64,000 nt of DNA from Megalonaias nervosa (GCA_016617855.1 JAECUM010009294.1:1-64000); one strand, 5' to 3'. Counted from the stretch's first letter, positions 10,073 to 22,618 are shown. Notes: a model not told the origin generated them from the letters alone. Program-made: numbers and translations.

Positions 10073-10741
10073 CTGAAAATTCAATTGGGTTAATTACATG
10101 TTTCTGTAGGCACGTAAAGGACAATCATTCAACCACCATTGTCCTCCAGTGATAGAGTCTGGTTGGAGAGGATCACAGCAATGCATCACCAACTCTGGAT
10201 ACCAGCCAGATTAGTAACACATTCATGAAAGTACATAATAACCATGAACTGCCAGAACAACTCCAGGTGTTCCACCTAACAGTAATAAATCAGGAATAAC
10301 AAATGGAAGTCATGCTGGGAAACCTGCAGACCGGTGTCAATGTCTTAAATCAGGTCCATGTATGACCACAGCTTGTGATATTCACATGCCTTCACAAGTG
10401 ACAAAGCTGTCTTTGACATTTAGTGTCAACAGTTTGAAGTTTTTGTGCACAATATGAAATAATGTCTTTCCCACTTTATGTTGCATTCATCACCAAGTTT
10501 ATGTTGTTGCTGTTCCAATATAATTCATTAGTTGATTAATTTATCACATGCTTCAGATAAGTATTTGAAAAATAATACAGCTTTTGAGCATCTTTGACCA
10601 ATCTGTATGACACAGAGAAACAGCAATTTAATCTTTTCTGCAATGTTAGAAACATTCCATTAGTTTGGTAGTACGATGCCAGCATTAGATACTCATAAAT
10701 CCGTTCAAAATACTATATGCATCAATCTGCAAACTTTTTAC

Positions 10742-10864
10742 CTTTATAAATAAAAGAAAACATATCTGTTTGAGTTGTGCTTGTGAATCAATATCTTTGA
10801 GTATGGTGCCAACTGTAAAGACTTGGCTCTTGGAGTTTTCTTTGATCCAAAAATAAAAAGGATT
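10742..10864 (-). CDS. Candidate internal exon, unrecognised
   Basis: An AG acceptor at 10865-10866 and a GTAAAA donor bound 123 bases, exactly 41 open codons. The peptide contains FTVGTILKDIDSQAQLKQIC and reads as ordinary globular protein. Phase 0 on both sides would let it follow the exon ending at 16588. The link to that gene is only by strand and phase. Confidence 0.3.
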
Positions 10865-10879
10865 CTGGCATCCAAGAGT

Positions 10880-13200
10880 CAATCCTCAGGTTGCATGCAC
10901 TACATATATATGTATCATACATCTGCATCAGAAAATCTAATGTGGGTTAAATTTACAGAAACACCGCAGCAGCAGACACTAACAGTTATGTTTTATTTTA
11001 AAACTGTTTAAAATGTATTACATGTTATTTAATATCAGAGGTTAAAAAAAATCCATTGCATGGGATGCCTGGACAACCAAAAATTTATGCTGGGCAACTA
11101 TTAATCCCAATCTGAAAGCCCTGTTGGGGAACTAAACAAATACTATTAAAATAATTATTATGATTGAAATTATAATTAAACATATTTTCTCAGAGACAAA
11201 CATTTGATCCTGAAATAATCCCTCTGGGAACCTACAAGACGCCTGAATTATCTCCCTCTAATTTGGTACTGTAGTTGAGTGTTGTGTGATTTCTATAGGT
11301 AAGGAACCACATTAATTCACATGTGTCAGCTGCTATCTGATTATGTAATCACATTCCATACTACCAGCCCCTTGGGGTGAACTTCTGAAGAAATGAGAAT
11401 TGTGAATGCTTGTCTTTTATCAACACAACAACATATAGCAGCTGGATCTTTCATCTATTACTTGACACAATGAATACCTATGCTCTAGTAGTACCCTTTC
11501 CCACTTATCAGTTAAGAAATGGGAACTTGCTGCAGAGCATGTGACAGTTGTTTCTGTTGGCTATCTTTAACTAAAGGAATATACAAAGTATACAGAATTA
11601 TACCAATTGCACATATTGTTGCATACTATACTGGCTTGTAGGTTAAGCTAAGGCTTGTAATGATAATGTGACCCATAATGATGTAAACTCAGATAAATAT
11701 ACAAAATATATAGGTTTCTGGTCAGGGGTGACCAAATACTACAAAGCTGATAGGCAACATGACACTTAGTCCAATATATCAGCCCCCAACCCATCAATAC
11801 AATTACAGATTTGAAGCTGTTTCATTGGACTACAAAACATGATTAAAAAAAAAGAACAAATTGCTTGATCACCTCTTTATTTGCTGACCTGAAACAGATT
11901 AACTAAGTGGGTAAACATGTGTGACTGTGATGACTCTATGGTCTTAAACAGAAAGAAGCAAAATCCACAAGTTTTGCAAAACTTAACAAACAATTTAATT
12001 CTCTAAGCTAAGTTATAATATGAAAATTTAAGAGGAACTTACAGTAATGTGAATTAAATCCAAAAATAATCATAAAATGTTCTACCACAAGTCCAAAAGA
12101 ATTCTAGGTCCTGCATGTGCTGATGTACCGACAGTCTTTGTGTATCACAATGGCATTGTCCAGAACTCCTTTGAATAATTTCACAATAATCCCTGAAATG
12201 TTGCTTTAGTCCAGTCATATGAGCACTTTCTAATTCAAATAATTTAAATAAAAAGTTTCCTATCACACAACACTACAACATCTGCAGACTGATATTAAAA
12301 CAAGAACAATAGGAATTAGCAATGAATTAATTATTCAACTCTTTGACTTTATTTACACCCAATGGCTCTGTGTCGCAATATTTTCATACTCAATCTAGGT
12401 CACAATACCTCCCAAGTGACATATAAATAAATACATACCAATGTCGTAACAGAACCATTACCCCATACATGTAATCAGGTTCATTATTAAGATTGATTTT
12501 AAAACTTTTCAACAACCTATTTATCACTCATTACAATCTACAGTCATGTACCAAAAGTAAAGACACAATACAGATATACATAACAGTGACACTCTCCATT
12601 TGCAGGACTGATGGTGAGTTAGTAGTATTGTATGCAGTTAGGACTAACTCAATACATGAAAAAAGCTGTTGAATTTACAGCAATCTTGGGTGCAATTGTA
12701 GTAATTTCCTGGGCAACTCAAAAATTGCTGGGCAAACAGAGTTTCAAACCTGGTTTCAAAACTTTTCTACACATAGTTATCTTTCTTGAGATCGGGTATC
12801 CTAAAGTATCATATAGATTTTTCAGTTCTTATTCAAGATGTGTAAAACAAACGTCATGGAAATACTATTTAAGCGGGATCTGCAACTATTTTTGAGAAGG
12901 GGTGGGCAGTTGTGGTGTTTCAGTGTATGTTCTCCCCAAGCCCACACTAATTAAATATTTTGGACTTAACATGATTCATTCTATACAAATGAAATTATAC
13001 TCAGAAGATAACTGAATGAAATATCGTTCATACTGGGCTCAGGAAAACCACTCATCCTGATGGAGTAAAAACTGGCAAGAAAGTAAAATTTAAACACATA
13101 CTCATCTATGGGCCAAGTAGATGCAGATACTCATCTTGAGAATAAATTTTCTATCCAAAACAATCATCAAAGTTCAACATCATTTAACAGTTGGTGTATG
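10880..13200. other. No gene recognised
   Basis: AT-rich sequence with scattered short frames on both strands. The frame at 12054-12266 on the - strand is open but shows no clear splice context or motif. Confidence 0.5.
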
Positions 13201-13306
13201 TTAGTTATAAAGTAATAACACCATTTTTCAAAGAAATATCTACTGGCATCTTCCTACTGACATGACAACATATCAAATAAGCTTCAGTCTTAAAAATACA
13301 GATAAC

Positions 13307-13394
13307 CTGTGGCAACTGTAACATAGCTTGAACCAAATTTTTAAAAAAATCACAAACATTTTTGAGATTGTTTCTTAACTTCTCAGAGGTCAGA
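13307..13394 (-). CDS. Possible exon, unrecognised
   Basis: The - strand reads SLTSEKLRNNLKNVCDFFKN and on to QLPQ, ending at a GTTATC donor-like site. The acceptor (TATGAG or a later CTCTGAG) is weak. It is listed because the frame is long for the local composition. Confidence 0.18.
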
Positions 13395-13833
13395 CTCATA
13401 AATATGTGTGAGAGATCTTTGAAAGGGAATTTTTCTCTGCATCAAAATGATGCTTAAATTGCCAAAAAGTTTCACTGTATATGCAAACATCATTAAGAAA
13501 TTGAGAGATAAGTGTGATATTGCAACATATCTTCATTTATTTGCCAATTTGTTTTTCAAACCTACATCAGGTACCTGTGTAAAAAACCCAAAACAAAACA
13601 AAAACAAAACAAAGTCGCCTCCATTGCATTATGTTACAGATTGAAAACAATAGGCAAATTAGGTATAGGTTACAAACACCACTAAGAAATCAAGGGTTAT
13701 TTGTGCAATTGCAATTTCTCAAATTATATACCTTGTTTTTTCACATGTTTATCTTAGGAACAATGTCTTAGAACATACTATTTTCATGGTTTTTACCAAT
13801 TTTAGTATCAAGCTTGTATCTGGTACCTCTGGT

Positions 13834-13929
13834 TCTTTATTACAAGCATAAGAAGTGGAGTATAAAGATGGGGTGAGTAACTCTTTATTACAAGCATAAG
13901 AAGTGGAGTATAAAGATGGGGTGAGTAAC
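13834..13929. repeat. Perfect 48-bp tandem duplication
   Basis: Two identical copies of 48 bases (13834-13881 and 13882-13929) start TCTTTATTACAAGC. The length is a multiple of three and a - strand frame stays open across both copies, but no exon boundary is convincing. Perfect identity implies a recent event. Confidence 0.95.
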
Positions 13930-14164
13930 TCTGGCAACTCATCTCAGGAATGAGCGCTTGGGATTGTTTTTTCCCGAGTCCTTATAAATTAAATTGCATT
14001 CTTAATGACAATAATTTTTTTTCAATGTCAGTGTCAGAAGAAAATAATTTCAGAGTATCGGCCACTCTCTAGTAATTAATAAATTTATTTTGACTGACAT
14101 TTGTCTCTGGATGGTAGGTAGAATCCTACTTCTTTTGACCCACAGTATAAAATTCTTCCAAACA

Positions 14165-14459
14165 CTCACTTTTTTAGTATTAATCCTTGTCAGAACCTAA
14201 CACCTGTCTCTATCCATTGGCAGTTGACCTTTTTAAAATTGCTGACATTATTCATGGAAGGCAGCATCACCTTAAACTTCTACTAATATAGTTCTTGCTA
14301 GCTGGTCTCCAAGCATTACTCTTACCTTGGGGTGATACTACCTTCCATGCAGGCATCAGCAATTGTTTTAAAAATGTCAACCGCTGATAGAGACATGGTT
14401 GTTCTGTTCTGATAGGGATTATTATTCTCTTCTGTCTGGGTTTACTACAAAAAAAGTGT
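14165..14459. repeat. Fold-back (MITE-like) element
   Basis: Arms of about 115 bp are inverted copies with small differences: CACTTTTTTAGTATTAATCC near the left end answers the reverse of the right end, and CCTTTTTAAAATTGCTGAC answers GTTTTAAAAATGTC. The loop of about 60 bp is unique. Confidence 0.7.
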
Positions 14460-14520
14460 CACACAATTGTTACTGTATTGAGTAATGGTAGAATGATGGT
14501 ACATTAGTCTGAAGACATGT

Positions 14521-14523
<3 letters not shown>

Positions 14524-14560
<37 letters not shown>
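14524..14560. repeat. (GA)n microsatellite
   Basis: About 18 uninterrupted GA units. Confidence 0.95.
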
Positions 14561-14562
<2 letters not shown>

Positions 14563-15931
14563 TTCCTGCTATTAAACAAATGGATGTCTTTAAGTACTTT
14601 TTGTCTTTGAAATCAGGTATACCCGTAGGTCTTGACAGAACATTTAACCTAGGCTGGCTTTTTTTGACAACAATATTCTATAAAAATGTTAATAGATCAT
14701 CCCATTTTTTAGGACCAATTATGTTACATAAAAATGACAGTTATCAGACATCCTTCTTTTCCTATCTGGCAACATATTTTGAAAGTGATGTACACACGCC
14801 TGAAATAGGAGTACCTTAAGAAACAGTTTGAAACAGATGGCGAGAAGGCTGATAAGAGCATTCCAACATTCATTCCCGGCAGCAAAATGCCATTTGTGTT
14901 CTAAATTCTTTAGACAATATCAAGCATTAGCTGCAAAATAGAACTGGTGTCGAATCAAAGGCCAGAAGAAAGATAATGGACTCTAGTTTTGGAGAAAATG
15001 GGTTTGTCAGTGTTGACAGCATATTGGAATTTAAAATTAAAACTGCAAATCAAAGAAAATTGCATCCAAATATCCAAGGCTTATCAACTATTTTGATAAA
15101 CAATTGAAGGAAAGAACTGAAATTCATGTGAACAAGCCATGCAGGAATACAACTAAAAAGGCTTTTTGGACAGACAACAATGCCAAGTCTATGAAGTGTG
15201 TCTTTTAACTGGTGGTCAGTTGGATCCCTCAAACAACACCATATCTAATAAATAAACTATACAAAGTTGTGAAAATGCAGCTCATTAATCTTCATTGTAC
15301 CATCCAAAATTCAGGTGATTACATGCTTTGCTCTGAATTTAAGCAATTATTTAATTTCGGATGTTGTATGGAGATGTAAAACTGCTGAACAGAATGATGT
15401 AATATTCACCAATTTTCTATGAGACAACAGAAAGAAGAAAACAACTGGATCCATCATTACATACTCCGATGGTAAATACACTGGCATTAAGCAAAGTTAA
15501 AATATTGCAACCATGCCTGGCCAAAGGAAGAGACTGTGTTCAAAAAGGACAAATGATAGACATCAATAGTAAAAGTTATAATATGTAATTGTATTTTACA
15601 TATTACCATAAAATGTGTATTCAATATACACTCTTTTTGTTTTGACATGTTGAAATAGGTCAGAATAAAAGTATTTCATTTAACAGTGTTACACTGTTAC
15701 CTCCATATACCATACAATGTAACTGAAAGTGCATTTGGCCATTTTCAATGCACATTATTAGTTATACGAAACAGAAGGAAAATATATGTAATACATAACA
15801 GTATGCAATATTGTGGAGTGGAACCACAACTCCATTGTAAGAAAGGAAGAATGGTATATCTCAGCATAAAACTCTCAGTAGTACACAACAAATGAATTTA
15901 AATACATAAATAACAGAAATGAATTTTTTTC

Positions 15932-16107
15932 AGTTTAACACCATTTTTCAGCACATGATAAGCTACACATGGTGGCCAGTATTAATGGTGGAGGAAGAAC
16001 CCAGAAAAACCCTGGAAAGAACCACCAATCCACGAGAAGCTACCGGCAAGCTTTCTCACATACCCACATTGGCCAAATCCGAGACTCGAACCCATGCAGA
16101 CTGTTCA
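15932..16107 (-). repeat. SINE, truncated copy (family 1)
   Basis: It matches the body of the family copies at 29.9, 43.8 and 49.0 kb: GCTACACATGGTGGCCAGTA, GGTGGAGGAAGAACC, GAAGCTACCGGCAAGC and the B-box complement GAGACTCGAACCC. The head beyond the B box is missing, and the GTT-rich tail is absent. Confidence 0.85.
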
Positions 16108-16587
16108 GTTTTATATCCATCCTAGTTCCATACAACTTGCAGTTCTAGACTTGTAAATATCAATGCAAGAAGTTTATAATAAATCAGATATTCTTTCTTT
16201 ATAAATACATTTCTTTCTGTTCACTATTTCTAACTACAACGAACAAATGAAAACAACTTTGATTCGGACAACATCAGAGGTATGGAGGCCCCCACTCTGT
16301 GTAACATCAAACAGCAAGTTCTTATGGTATCACTAACACTGCCTATAAAATGTATATTTAATATTATTGTCAATAGAAAATGTTTTTATCAGCTGTCATG
16401 TTTGAAAGTGGATATTCAATATCACTGCCAATTTAGAATAATTGTATTGGTTGTCATGTTTGAAAGTGTTCTGTTGTCTTCTGTGGTGTTGAAATAAAGT
16501 TAATTACAAATGGAAGAGTTACTTCCCATGGCAGCTCTTCAACGCATAAATTTTCCAGTAAAAGAAATACAAGATGATATTAATTAC

Positions 16588-16698
16588 TTTGTTCCCTGAA
16601 GGTTTAGGAAGGGTGCTTCGAATACTTTGGGTTTTTTTAGTGTTCTTGGGAGTCTCGGGGTGTTTTAAACAAGTCTGGAGGTGTTTAGTCAGACTGGT
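16588..16698 (-). CDS. Second coding exon of an unrecognised gene
   Basis: The acceptor TTGATAGCTCAG and the donor GTAATT bound 111 bases, exactly 37 codons with phase 0 on both sides. This matches the phase 0 donor of the exon at 16933-16965. The peptide is basic and Lys/Thr/Pro-rich, with TSLTKHLQTCLKHPETPKN and SIRSTLPKPSGNK. A Cys and two His are present, but there is no complete zinc-finger spacing. The Lys/Pro/Ser composition suggests a disordered N-terminal region. No family was recognised. Confidence 0.5.
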
Positions 16699-16932
16699 CT
16701 GAGCTATCAATCAAAGCAGTCAGTTATCATCAAACTCGACAATTATTTCGATAAATTATCCAAGAATGTCACATTTTGAAGCATATTTTACACCCCATAC
16801 TATTAATAGTACTTTAATTATACGTCATTGGTGTTCTGCGGTAAGTATTTTGTGGTTAAAAAACGTGCCGAGTCTTCAACCGACACGAAAGACTGTAAAT
16901 TGCAGCATTTAAAAGCGAACAATTTAACTTAC

Positions 16933-16965
16933 GTGTTTGGAAGTACATTGTTCATTTCCAGACAT
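16933..16965 (-). CDS. First coding exon of the same unrecognised gene
   Basis: On the - strand an ATG in the context GCTGCAGGATGTCTGG opens 11 codons (MSGNEQCTSKH) and then meets a strong donor, GTAAGT. The next exon continues in phase about 235 bases on. Upstream (higher coordinates) the sequence becomes CpG-bearing, as expected for a transcription start. The rest of the gene would lie at lower coordinates, where candidate exons were found at 13.3, 10.8, 10.0 and 8.2 kb. Confidence 0.5.
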
Positions 16966-16969
16966 CCTG

Positions 16970-17090
16970 CAGCTCTTGTTTTGTGAGTGCATAAGCTTTG
17001 TGTAATGTCAAAAACAGATAGAAGTTATATCCGAGTTCTGCGTCCTTAGATTCGCCGGCTTGCACTGTGACCGGAAGTAGCAAACACACG
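16970..17090 (-). promoter_or_regulatory. Probable promoter/5' UTR region
   Basis: This stretch has more CpG and less AT bias than its surroundings (CCGAGTTCTGCGTCC, TTCGCCGGCTTG, GACCGGAAGTAG, the last an ETS-like CCGGAAGT site). It sits immediately upstream of the - strand first exon and could serve a divergent + strand gene too. No TATA box is evident. Inference only. Confidence 0.35.
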
Positions 17091-17091
17091 A

Positions 17092-17218
17092 GTCTGACGT
17101 TTTATCAATAAAGTACGATGAAATTCCTTGACAACACGAAATCACCCTATCGCCTATCGGTACCATTGATTTCGTATTGTCAGAGATTTAATCGTACGTT
17201 ATTGATAAAACGTCAGAC
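17092..17218. repeat. 127-bp near-palindromic element
   Basis: Two 52-base arms, starting GTCTGACGTTTTATCAATAA and ending in its reverse complement, flank a 23-base centre that is itself CpG-rich. A few mismatches separate the arms. It is either a small fold-back transposon or a cruciform-forming regulatory element next to the promoter. Confidence 0.85.
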
Positions 17219-17542
17219 CCCAGTGTCAACTAACTATATTAAGTAACCACCGGAATAAAACAATTTTCACATCCCAGTATGAACTCGACTTGGTTTGTGT
17301 CCTTGTATATGGTTCCGCCTTATAGGCGAGTCTTTCACAAACAAGATTGAAAAAAAAAATCCTGTCCCTTTTTATTATGTTTTTACAACGTGTTTATTAA
17401 TGGTAATTTTCAAAATTTATTGCAGTTCATATTAAAAAAAATAATTATTATATGCAATATTTGTTACAGTTCTTTTAGTGAAAAAATTTTGTGTTTATTT
17501 GTAAAAGTTGAATTGCAAAATGTTTGTAAAAAGTTGTCTCAG

Positions 17543-17626
17543 TTTTATGATGAAGGCGGTGAAAGAAAACGTGTGCCAAGTGCTGGGCTACATTCAAATG
17601 AAAAAAATGGCAAGAGGAGTGTTTGG
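17543..17626 (+). CDS. Possible + strand exon, unrecognised
   Basis: After AAGTTGTCTCAG, 84 bases (28 codons) read FYDEGGERKRVPSAGLHSNE and on to KRSVW before a weak GTGATT donor. The phase (0) fits the exon at 19439. The composition is protein-like but the donor is poor. Confidence 0.25.
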
Positions 17627-17860
17627 GTGATTATTCTATCCTAATAAATGATTTTTAGAGTTCTTGGTACAGAAATTATTTTTGTCACAGAAATTATTTT
17701 TGTCATGAACAAAGTTTGTGTCACCATTATAATCACTGCAATGCTGTTGTTCAGAAAACGTTTATAGGATGTTGGGATACTGTCTTTAGAGGTGTGATAT
17801 TCAACATTACTGGTTGTTGTGCTGTTGTATAAATGGGTTAGTTGGAAGTACCAATGTACG

Positions 17861-17979
17861 AGTTTTCATCAGACCCTTGACACCCCATTTTTTATATTTG
17901 GACCTTTATATTGGGGTGTACACCCCAACATAAATGTCCAAATATAAAAAAAATGGGGTGTCAAGGGTCAATGGAAACT
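17861..17979. repeat. Perfect long hairpin element
   Basis: GACCCTTGACACCCCATTTT and the following bases are answered by their reverse complement with almost no loop. The arms are about 50-59 bases. This is a small fold-back element or a very young inverted duplication. Confidence 0.9.
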
Positions 17980-18504
17980 TGAACTGGAAGGACCATTGCA
18001 ATCAACATAACTGTCTTAAATACAATTAAGAAAACAAAGCCACTAATCCATTTTGAAACAAAGATGACACATATCATTCATTTACACAAACATAAAAATA
18101 TCATTTGTAATCTTTAATTGGACCAGATCATGATGTGTGCAATTATTTATGTTCTCTCTAAGTTAATATACTTTAATAGATGTTTGTACAATAAACTGAT
18201 GCTCATTGAAAATTTTGAGTACAATGTTTGAAATGCAGCCAAAAAATTTTGCCCATCTAAACTGAAGAAAAAATTTCTTATCTATGTGATTTATTGTTGG
18301 GAATGTTTGTGTTTATCTTGGCTACATTTTATTTTAATAAGTCATATATTTCAAATTTGATATTAAACAGTTTAAAAATTGTGTTCATCTTGAATAATTT
18401 ATGCATTGTGTGTAATTTGGTTGGTTGAGTACAGAAGCAATGGATTGCTTTCGATTCTTGTTGCAATGGCAGCAACACACCTGAGCTGGGTTAAGTTATC
18501 TTTA

Positions 18505-18534
18505 ATGATAATAATAATAATAATAATAATAATA
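18505..18534. repeat. (AAT)n microsatellite
   Basis: About nine AAT/ATA units. The surrounding 18.0-19.4 kb shows no convincing exon. A run near 19075-19200 reads SDFIITQMQDA and on for about 40 codons with one stop, but it has no family match that I can name. Confidence 0.9.
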
Positions 18535-19438
18535 GTATTAAATTAAATGAATGATGGGAAATAATTGCTATTTGGTCTTTGCTTATGAAGTAGGCATGAA
18601 GTACTTTTGTTTCGATTTAATAAATTTGTAATGCAGGTGTGATACTGAAAATTGCAGTAATTTGATGCAAACAAATAAACCCCATTAAACATTTCCTTGT
18701 TATCCAGTTATCTTCTGTTTATTCCAATATTTTTGTACTAATTTAAAGAACAGTAACTGTTTCATCTACTCCATGGTCCCAATACAGTATCTGAAAAATG
18801 ATGAAAACGTCAGCTATCAATAAGTTATTGTCAATTTACACTGTTACCAAAAACTCAGATTTTGTCTGGACCCCTGTAAAGACCATGTTTCATTTATAAA
18901 AGTGGGGTTTACAGAGTTAAGTTTGTAACAGAACACTATCATAATGCATAAGAAAGTTTAATGTTTTAGTAAATGAACACAGTTATAAAAAAAAAGTATT
19001 TTTTCCAGGAAGAATTAATAGGAGGCAAAGAGGACCAGACATAGGTTTTATGTTCTAATGTCCATTCTGTGTAATGAATCGGACTTCATCATCACACAGA
19101 TGCAGGATGCAATATAGAACTACATACAGGACAATGCCCAGAAATTCTGCCAGCTGCAGACTAGGCGGAATAGAACAACACACCAACAAACATTTAATCT
19201 TAGGAAGACAGCAGTTATGTAAAGGAAAATGCTAGGCAGGGATGTCGCAAGTTTATGCTGGATGAAATGGCGATCAGCAAGGTTGTATAATCAGAGACAA
19301 TGTACAGTATTTACTGAAATTTGATTTCATAAGAAATTTCCATTATTTCATTTTTAACATACAGAAATCAGACCCAATTTATGCTTATCTTGTTCTTCAT
19401 TTCATTTGTTGCATTACATTTCTGCATTGTGTGTGCAG

Positions 19439-19555
19439 GGCCAATGTGTAGACTTCAGCCAGTACCTGTTTTACGAAGTTGGACTGGACAAGTACTCTTT
19501 CAAATGTCATCAGTTTGATAACATTGTTGTTTTGAACCAGTACCAGCTAGTATCT
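19439..19555 (+). CDS. Well-formed + strand exon, unrecognised protein
   Basis: A good acceptor (TTTCTGCATTGTGTGTGCAG) precedes 117 bases, exactly 39 codons, followed by GTATGA, which can be a donor or give a Val codon and a TGA stop. The other two frames are closed. The peptide has VDFSQYLFYEVGLDKYSF, then KCHQFDNIVVLNQYQLVS, a dense mix of aromatic and charged residues typical of a folded domain. I do not recognise the family. It may be an internal exon or the last exon of a gene that starts near 17.2 kb in divergence from the - strand gene. Confidence 0.5.
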
Positions 19556-19809
19556 GTATGAGCAATTCAATTTATTTAAAACAACTTTCAATGTTTTATT
19601 TCATTCGAATGCATAATCAGCTGATCTGTCACTCATAACTGGCATTTTGCTGCTCAACTTTTTACTTTGTGTATACTGTGCATCTATTATTTGAATTTTA
19701 CCCGTCAGTAATCAGAATAATTTGAATATATAACAACAGCATTTGTACATGATGGCCAATTATATTAAATCAGTGTTCTGTAAGTAGAGAAGAGTTACCT
19801 GTGATTGAT

Positions 19810-20025
19810 TACCATATATACTTGCTTATAAGTCGAGCCCTGCAGCAAACTGTACAAACTCGGGATCTCAGACTCACATAATGCACAAGCAAATCTGGAT
19901 CTGTGCAGTTTGTTAGGAATAATCAGTAGAACAAACAACATTGATCTGCAGGTGCATTATGCTACAGCAGATCAGGATCTTTGTTGTTTGCAGTTTGACT
20001 CAACTTTAAGTGTGCATATATGGTA
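19810..20025. repeat. 215-bp TIR repeat, copy 1
   Basis: It starts TACCATATATACTTGCTTAT and ends with a diverged complement (GTGCATATATGGTA). Inside are inverted CAGATCTG-like motifs and the phrase GCATTATGC. The same outer ends occur in the copies at 22.6 and 34.9 kb and, diverged, at both ends of the 3-kb element at 45-48 kb. Confidence 0.75.
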
Positions 20026-20351
20026 TGCTTAAAAACTACAAAAAACAATTCAGTGATTCACACTTCTGACAGTCATTCCATATGGACATTATTGTCATTA
20101 TTCAGACATCATTCTAAAAGTATATTCCAATGATAACTTCATTATTAAAATAGCATAAGGTATCCCTAATAAAATGTTGTCAGCCAAAACATCCCAATCG
20201 AACTATCCCAACCAAAGTAGTACTTTGAGCCAAATCATCCCAGGCCAAACTGGTTTGGACCCAAAATGACCTGGAGCCAGGTGGAGGTGAGGGAAGGAGG
20301 GGGGTCAGAAAGCTGTAGCACAGGACCTTGCAGTTATTTATTATATAGTGT

Positions 20352-20424
20352 ACTCAGTTTTAATGTCCTGGCAGATCTGGGTCTGTGCACTATGCCATTA
20401 GACTTATAAGCAAGTATGTACAGC
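20352..20424. repeat. Partial copy of the TIR repeat
   Basis: GGCAGATCTGGGTCTGTGCA and GACTTATAAGCAAGTATG match the right half of the 215-bp repeat. Confidence 0.6.
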
Positions 20425-20989
20425 AGTAAAGATGAACCATTGTATCTATTTTAAACATACAAGCAATAACATTTTATAATCATAATGTACAAAGAAAAGT
20501 ACAAGAAAACATGTGATTGGTTTTATATTCTTTATTTGCATTTCATAAAATAAGGTTAAGACTGCATCCAACATCTTTACTAAACAATGGAGACTTCACC
20601 CTGTTTTAATGCAGTAATGGTGAAATGCCTGAAATAATAATATCATAATTAAAGAGGTAAAATGTACATGTTGGAAGTAAAACATTTCTAGTCTTTTATA
20701 ATGAATACAGTGCAGAAATTCACTGATGAATGTTGTTGTCCAAATTGTATCTTGTTAACAATGAAATATTTTTGGAACCATTTCAATAATCATTTAATTC
20801 ATTACTTCCAAGAAGTTATAACCAATGTACATGTATGTAACCCAAGGTAAACTAGATCTATCAGAAAAGGGTGCATCACAAAGCAATACAATACTCCATA
20901 CAGCCTTGAATAGAACAACTTATGTGAAACCAAAGTTAGCAGAAAATGGGCATTCAGGGGCCATGACTCTAAATGATGACAGTGAATGT

Positions 20990-21840
20990 TTTAACCCCAG
21001 CTCCTTTAAAGACTTGTCAATACAAGCAATGTCCCAAGTAAAGATGAAGTTGATATACAGGGCCATAACTCTGTCCATAATGGCACAGATATGACAAAAC
21101 CCATAAAAATATCCCATCTACATCTACAAGATGATATTCTTACTGAATTCCATCAGAATATGTTGAACAGTTCTATAAGTACACGCATGCTGATTACAAG
21201 CTAGTCCAAGTTTCCATCTGAAGATGAGAATTCACTTCACCTGGTTCATAAATTTGTCCAACATAGAGCACATGAAACTAAACTCATAATAGCACATGCA
21301 AGTCTGTAAGACAATGTTAATACCAAATTCCATCAGAATATGCTGACTGTGTCTTTAACTGACAATTACATCCCATCTGAAGATCTCAAGTTAAATATCG
21401 AGGGCAATAACTCTGTTCAAAATGCAGCTGATGATACAAAATCCATAAACGGCACATCTAAATCTATGAGAAAATGTTCATAACAAATTACAGAGTATGC
21501 TGAATAGTTCTCACAAGCAAAACCCCAAGTGAAAGGTCATTCAAAATGGAGCTGAAACAAAGCCCATGAAAGATACAAATAGGTCTGTATGGGAATGTGT
21601 TGAATATTTCTTAAGTCAAACCAGTTACATGCAAAATTCTGTGTGAAGATGCTAACTTTATTTAACAGGCCATAACTTTATCCAGAATAGAATTGATCAG
21701 GCAAAACATATAAATGGTACAACTAGGTCTGTGACACAATGTACACACCAAATTGCATCAGAATACGTTGAATGGTTCTTGATCTATGCTGGTTATAAAA
21801 ACTTATGGAAAATGGGCAATAACAAAATCCTTAGACAGCA
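20990..21840. repeat. Degenerate tandem array, period about 170-180 bp
   Basis: Phrases such as GGCCATAACTCTGTCCA, ATTCCATCAGAATATG and CCATAAA...ACATCTA recur about five times with decay. The open frame at 20825-21094 runs into the first unit and is treated as chance. Confidence 0.65.
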
Positions 21841-22618
21841 CTGTTAATCACTTTGCATGTTGAGGTTGCAGAGCTTTGGAAGTTACAAGTATGAAATGAT
21901 GGAAAAGGTGATTGAAACAAGACTTCCACATTCTGATGCAGAGCCCTAATGTAAAAAATTTAGACAAATTCTGCCTCAGTTTTACACTGTTCAACATTTC
22001 ACAAGGTTATGAGAAGAAAAGAAACACAGCAGCAAAGTGTGTTATCGGTAAAGAAACAAACTCAAAATAAACTCAGATTCTGTACCACAATTAAAATCAT
22101 GCTGATCATTCAATTGTTGTGCTGCCTCCACCATGTGATATGTACATTAGCTTAGTAATTATAAAAAGTCTCAATGTAATATTAAATTCTGAGGGAAAAA
22201 TAGAAATGCTTAAATTCTGTGAATACGTAAAAGAAAAGCGTTTTGGAACAAAGGATATTTTTAAACAGCACTAAACAATGTCGTACCTGTAGGACATGGT
22301 AAATAAAAATGTCAAAACCTACTATTATTGTTTGTGTTCTTTTTTGGCATTTTGATTTGGCAGGCTAAATATTCATGAAGGCTGCAAAGTTGTCAAAACT
22401 ATTATGGGGCAAACTAAAGCTGTAACAAAATATATTGTGTACCATCACCACATAGGACAAAAGAAGCTAAGAACGACCTTGTTAATATTTCAGCCTATTA
22501 TAATTACTTAACAAGGCTAAAACTGGACCCCATAACCTCAAATTGAGTTTGCTTTCATTCTGGGATTTTTTTTTCCAGTAAATGAAACTATGCTGCTGTA
22601 CTCGCTGTATCAGAAATT

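Noticed and set aside
19075..19230. Short + frame with protein-like residues and one stop
   Set aside because: No reliable splice boundaries and no recognisable family.
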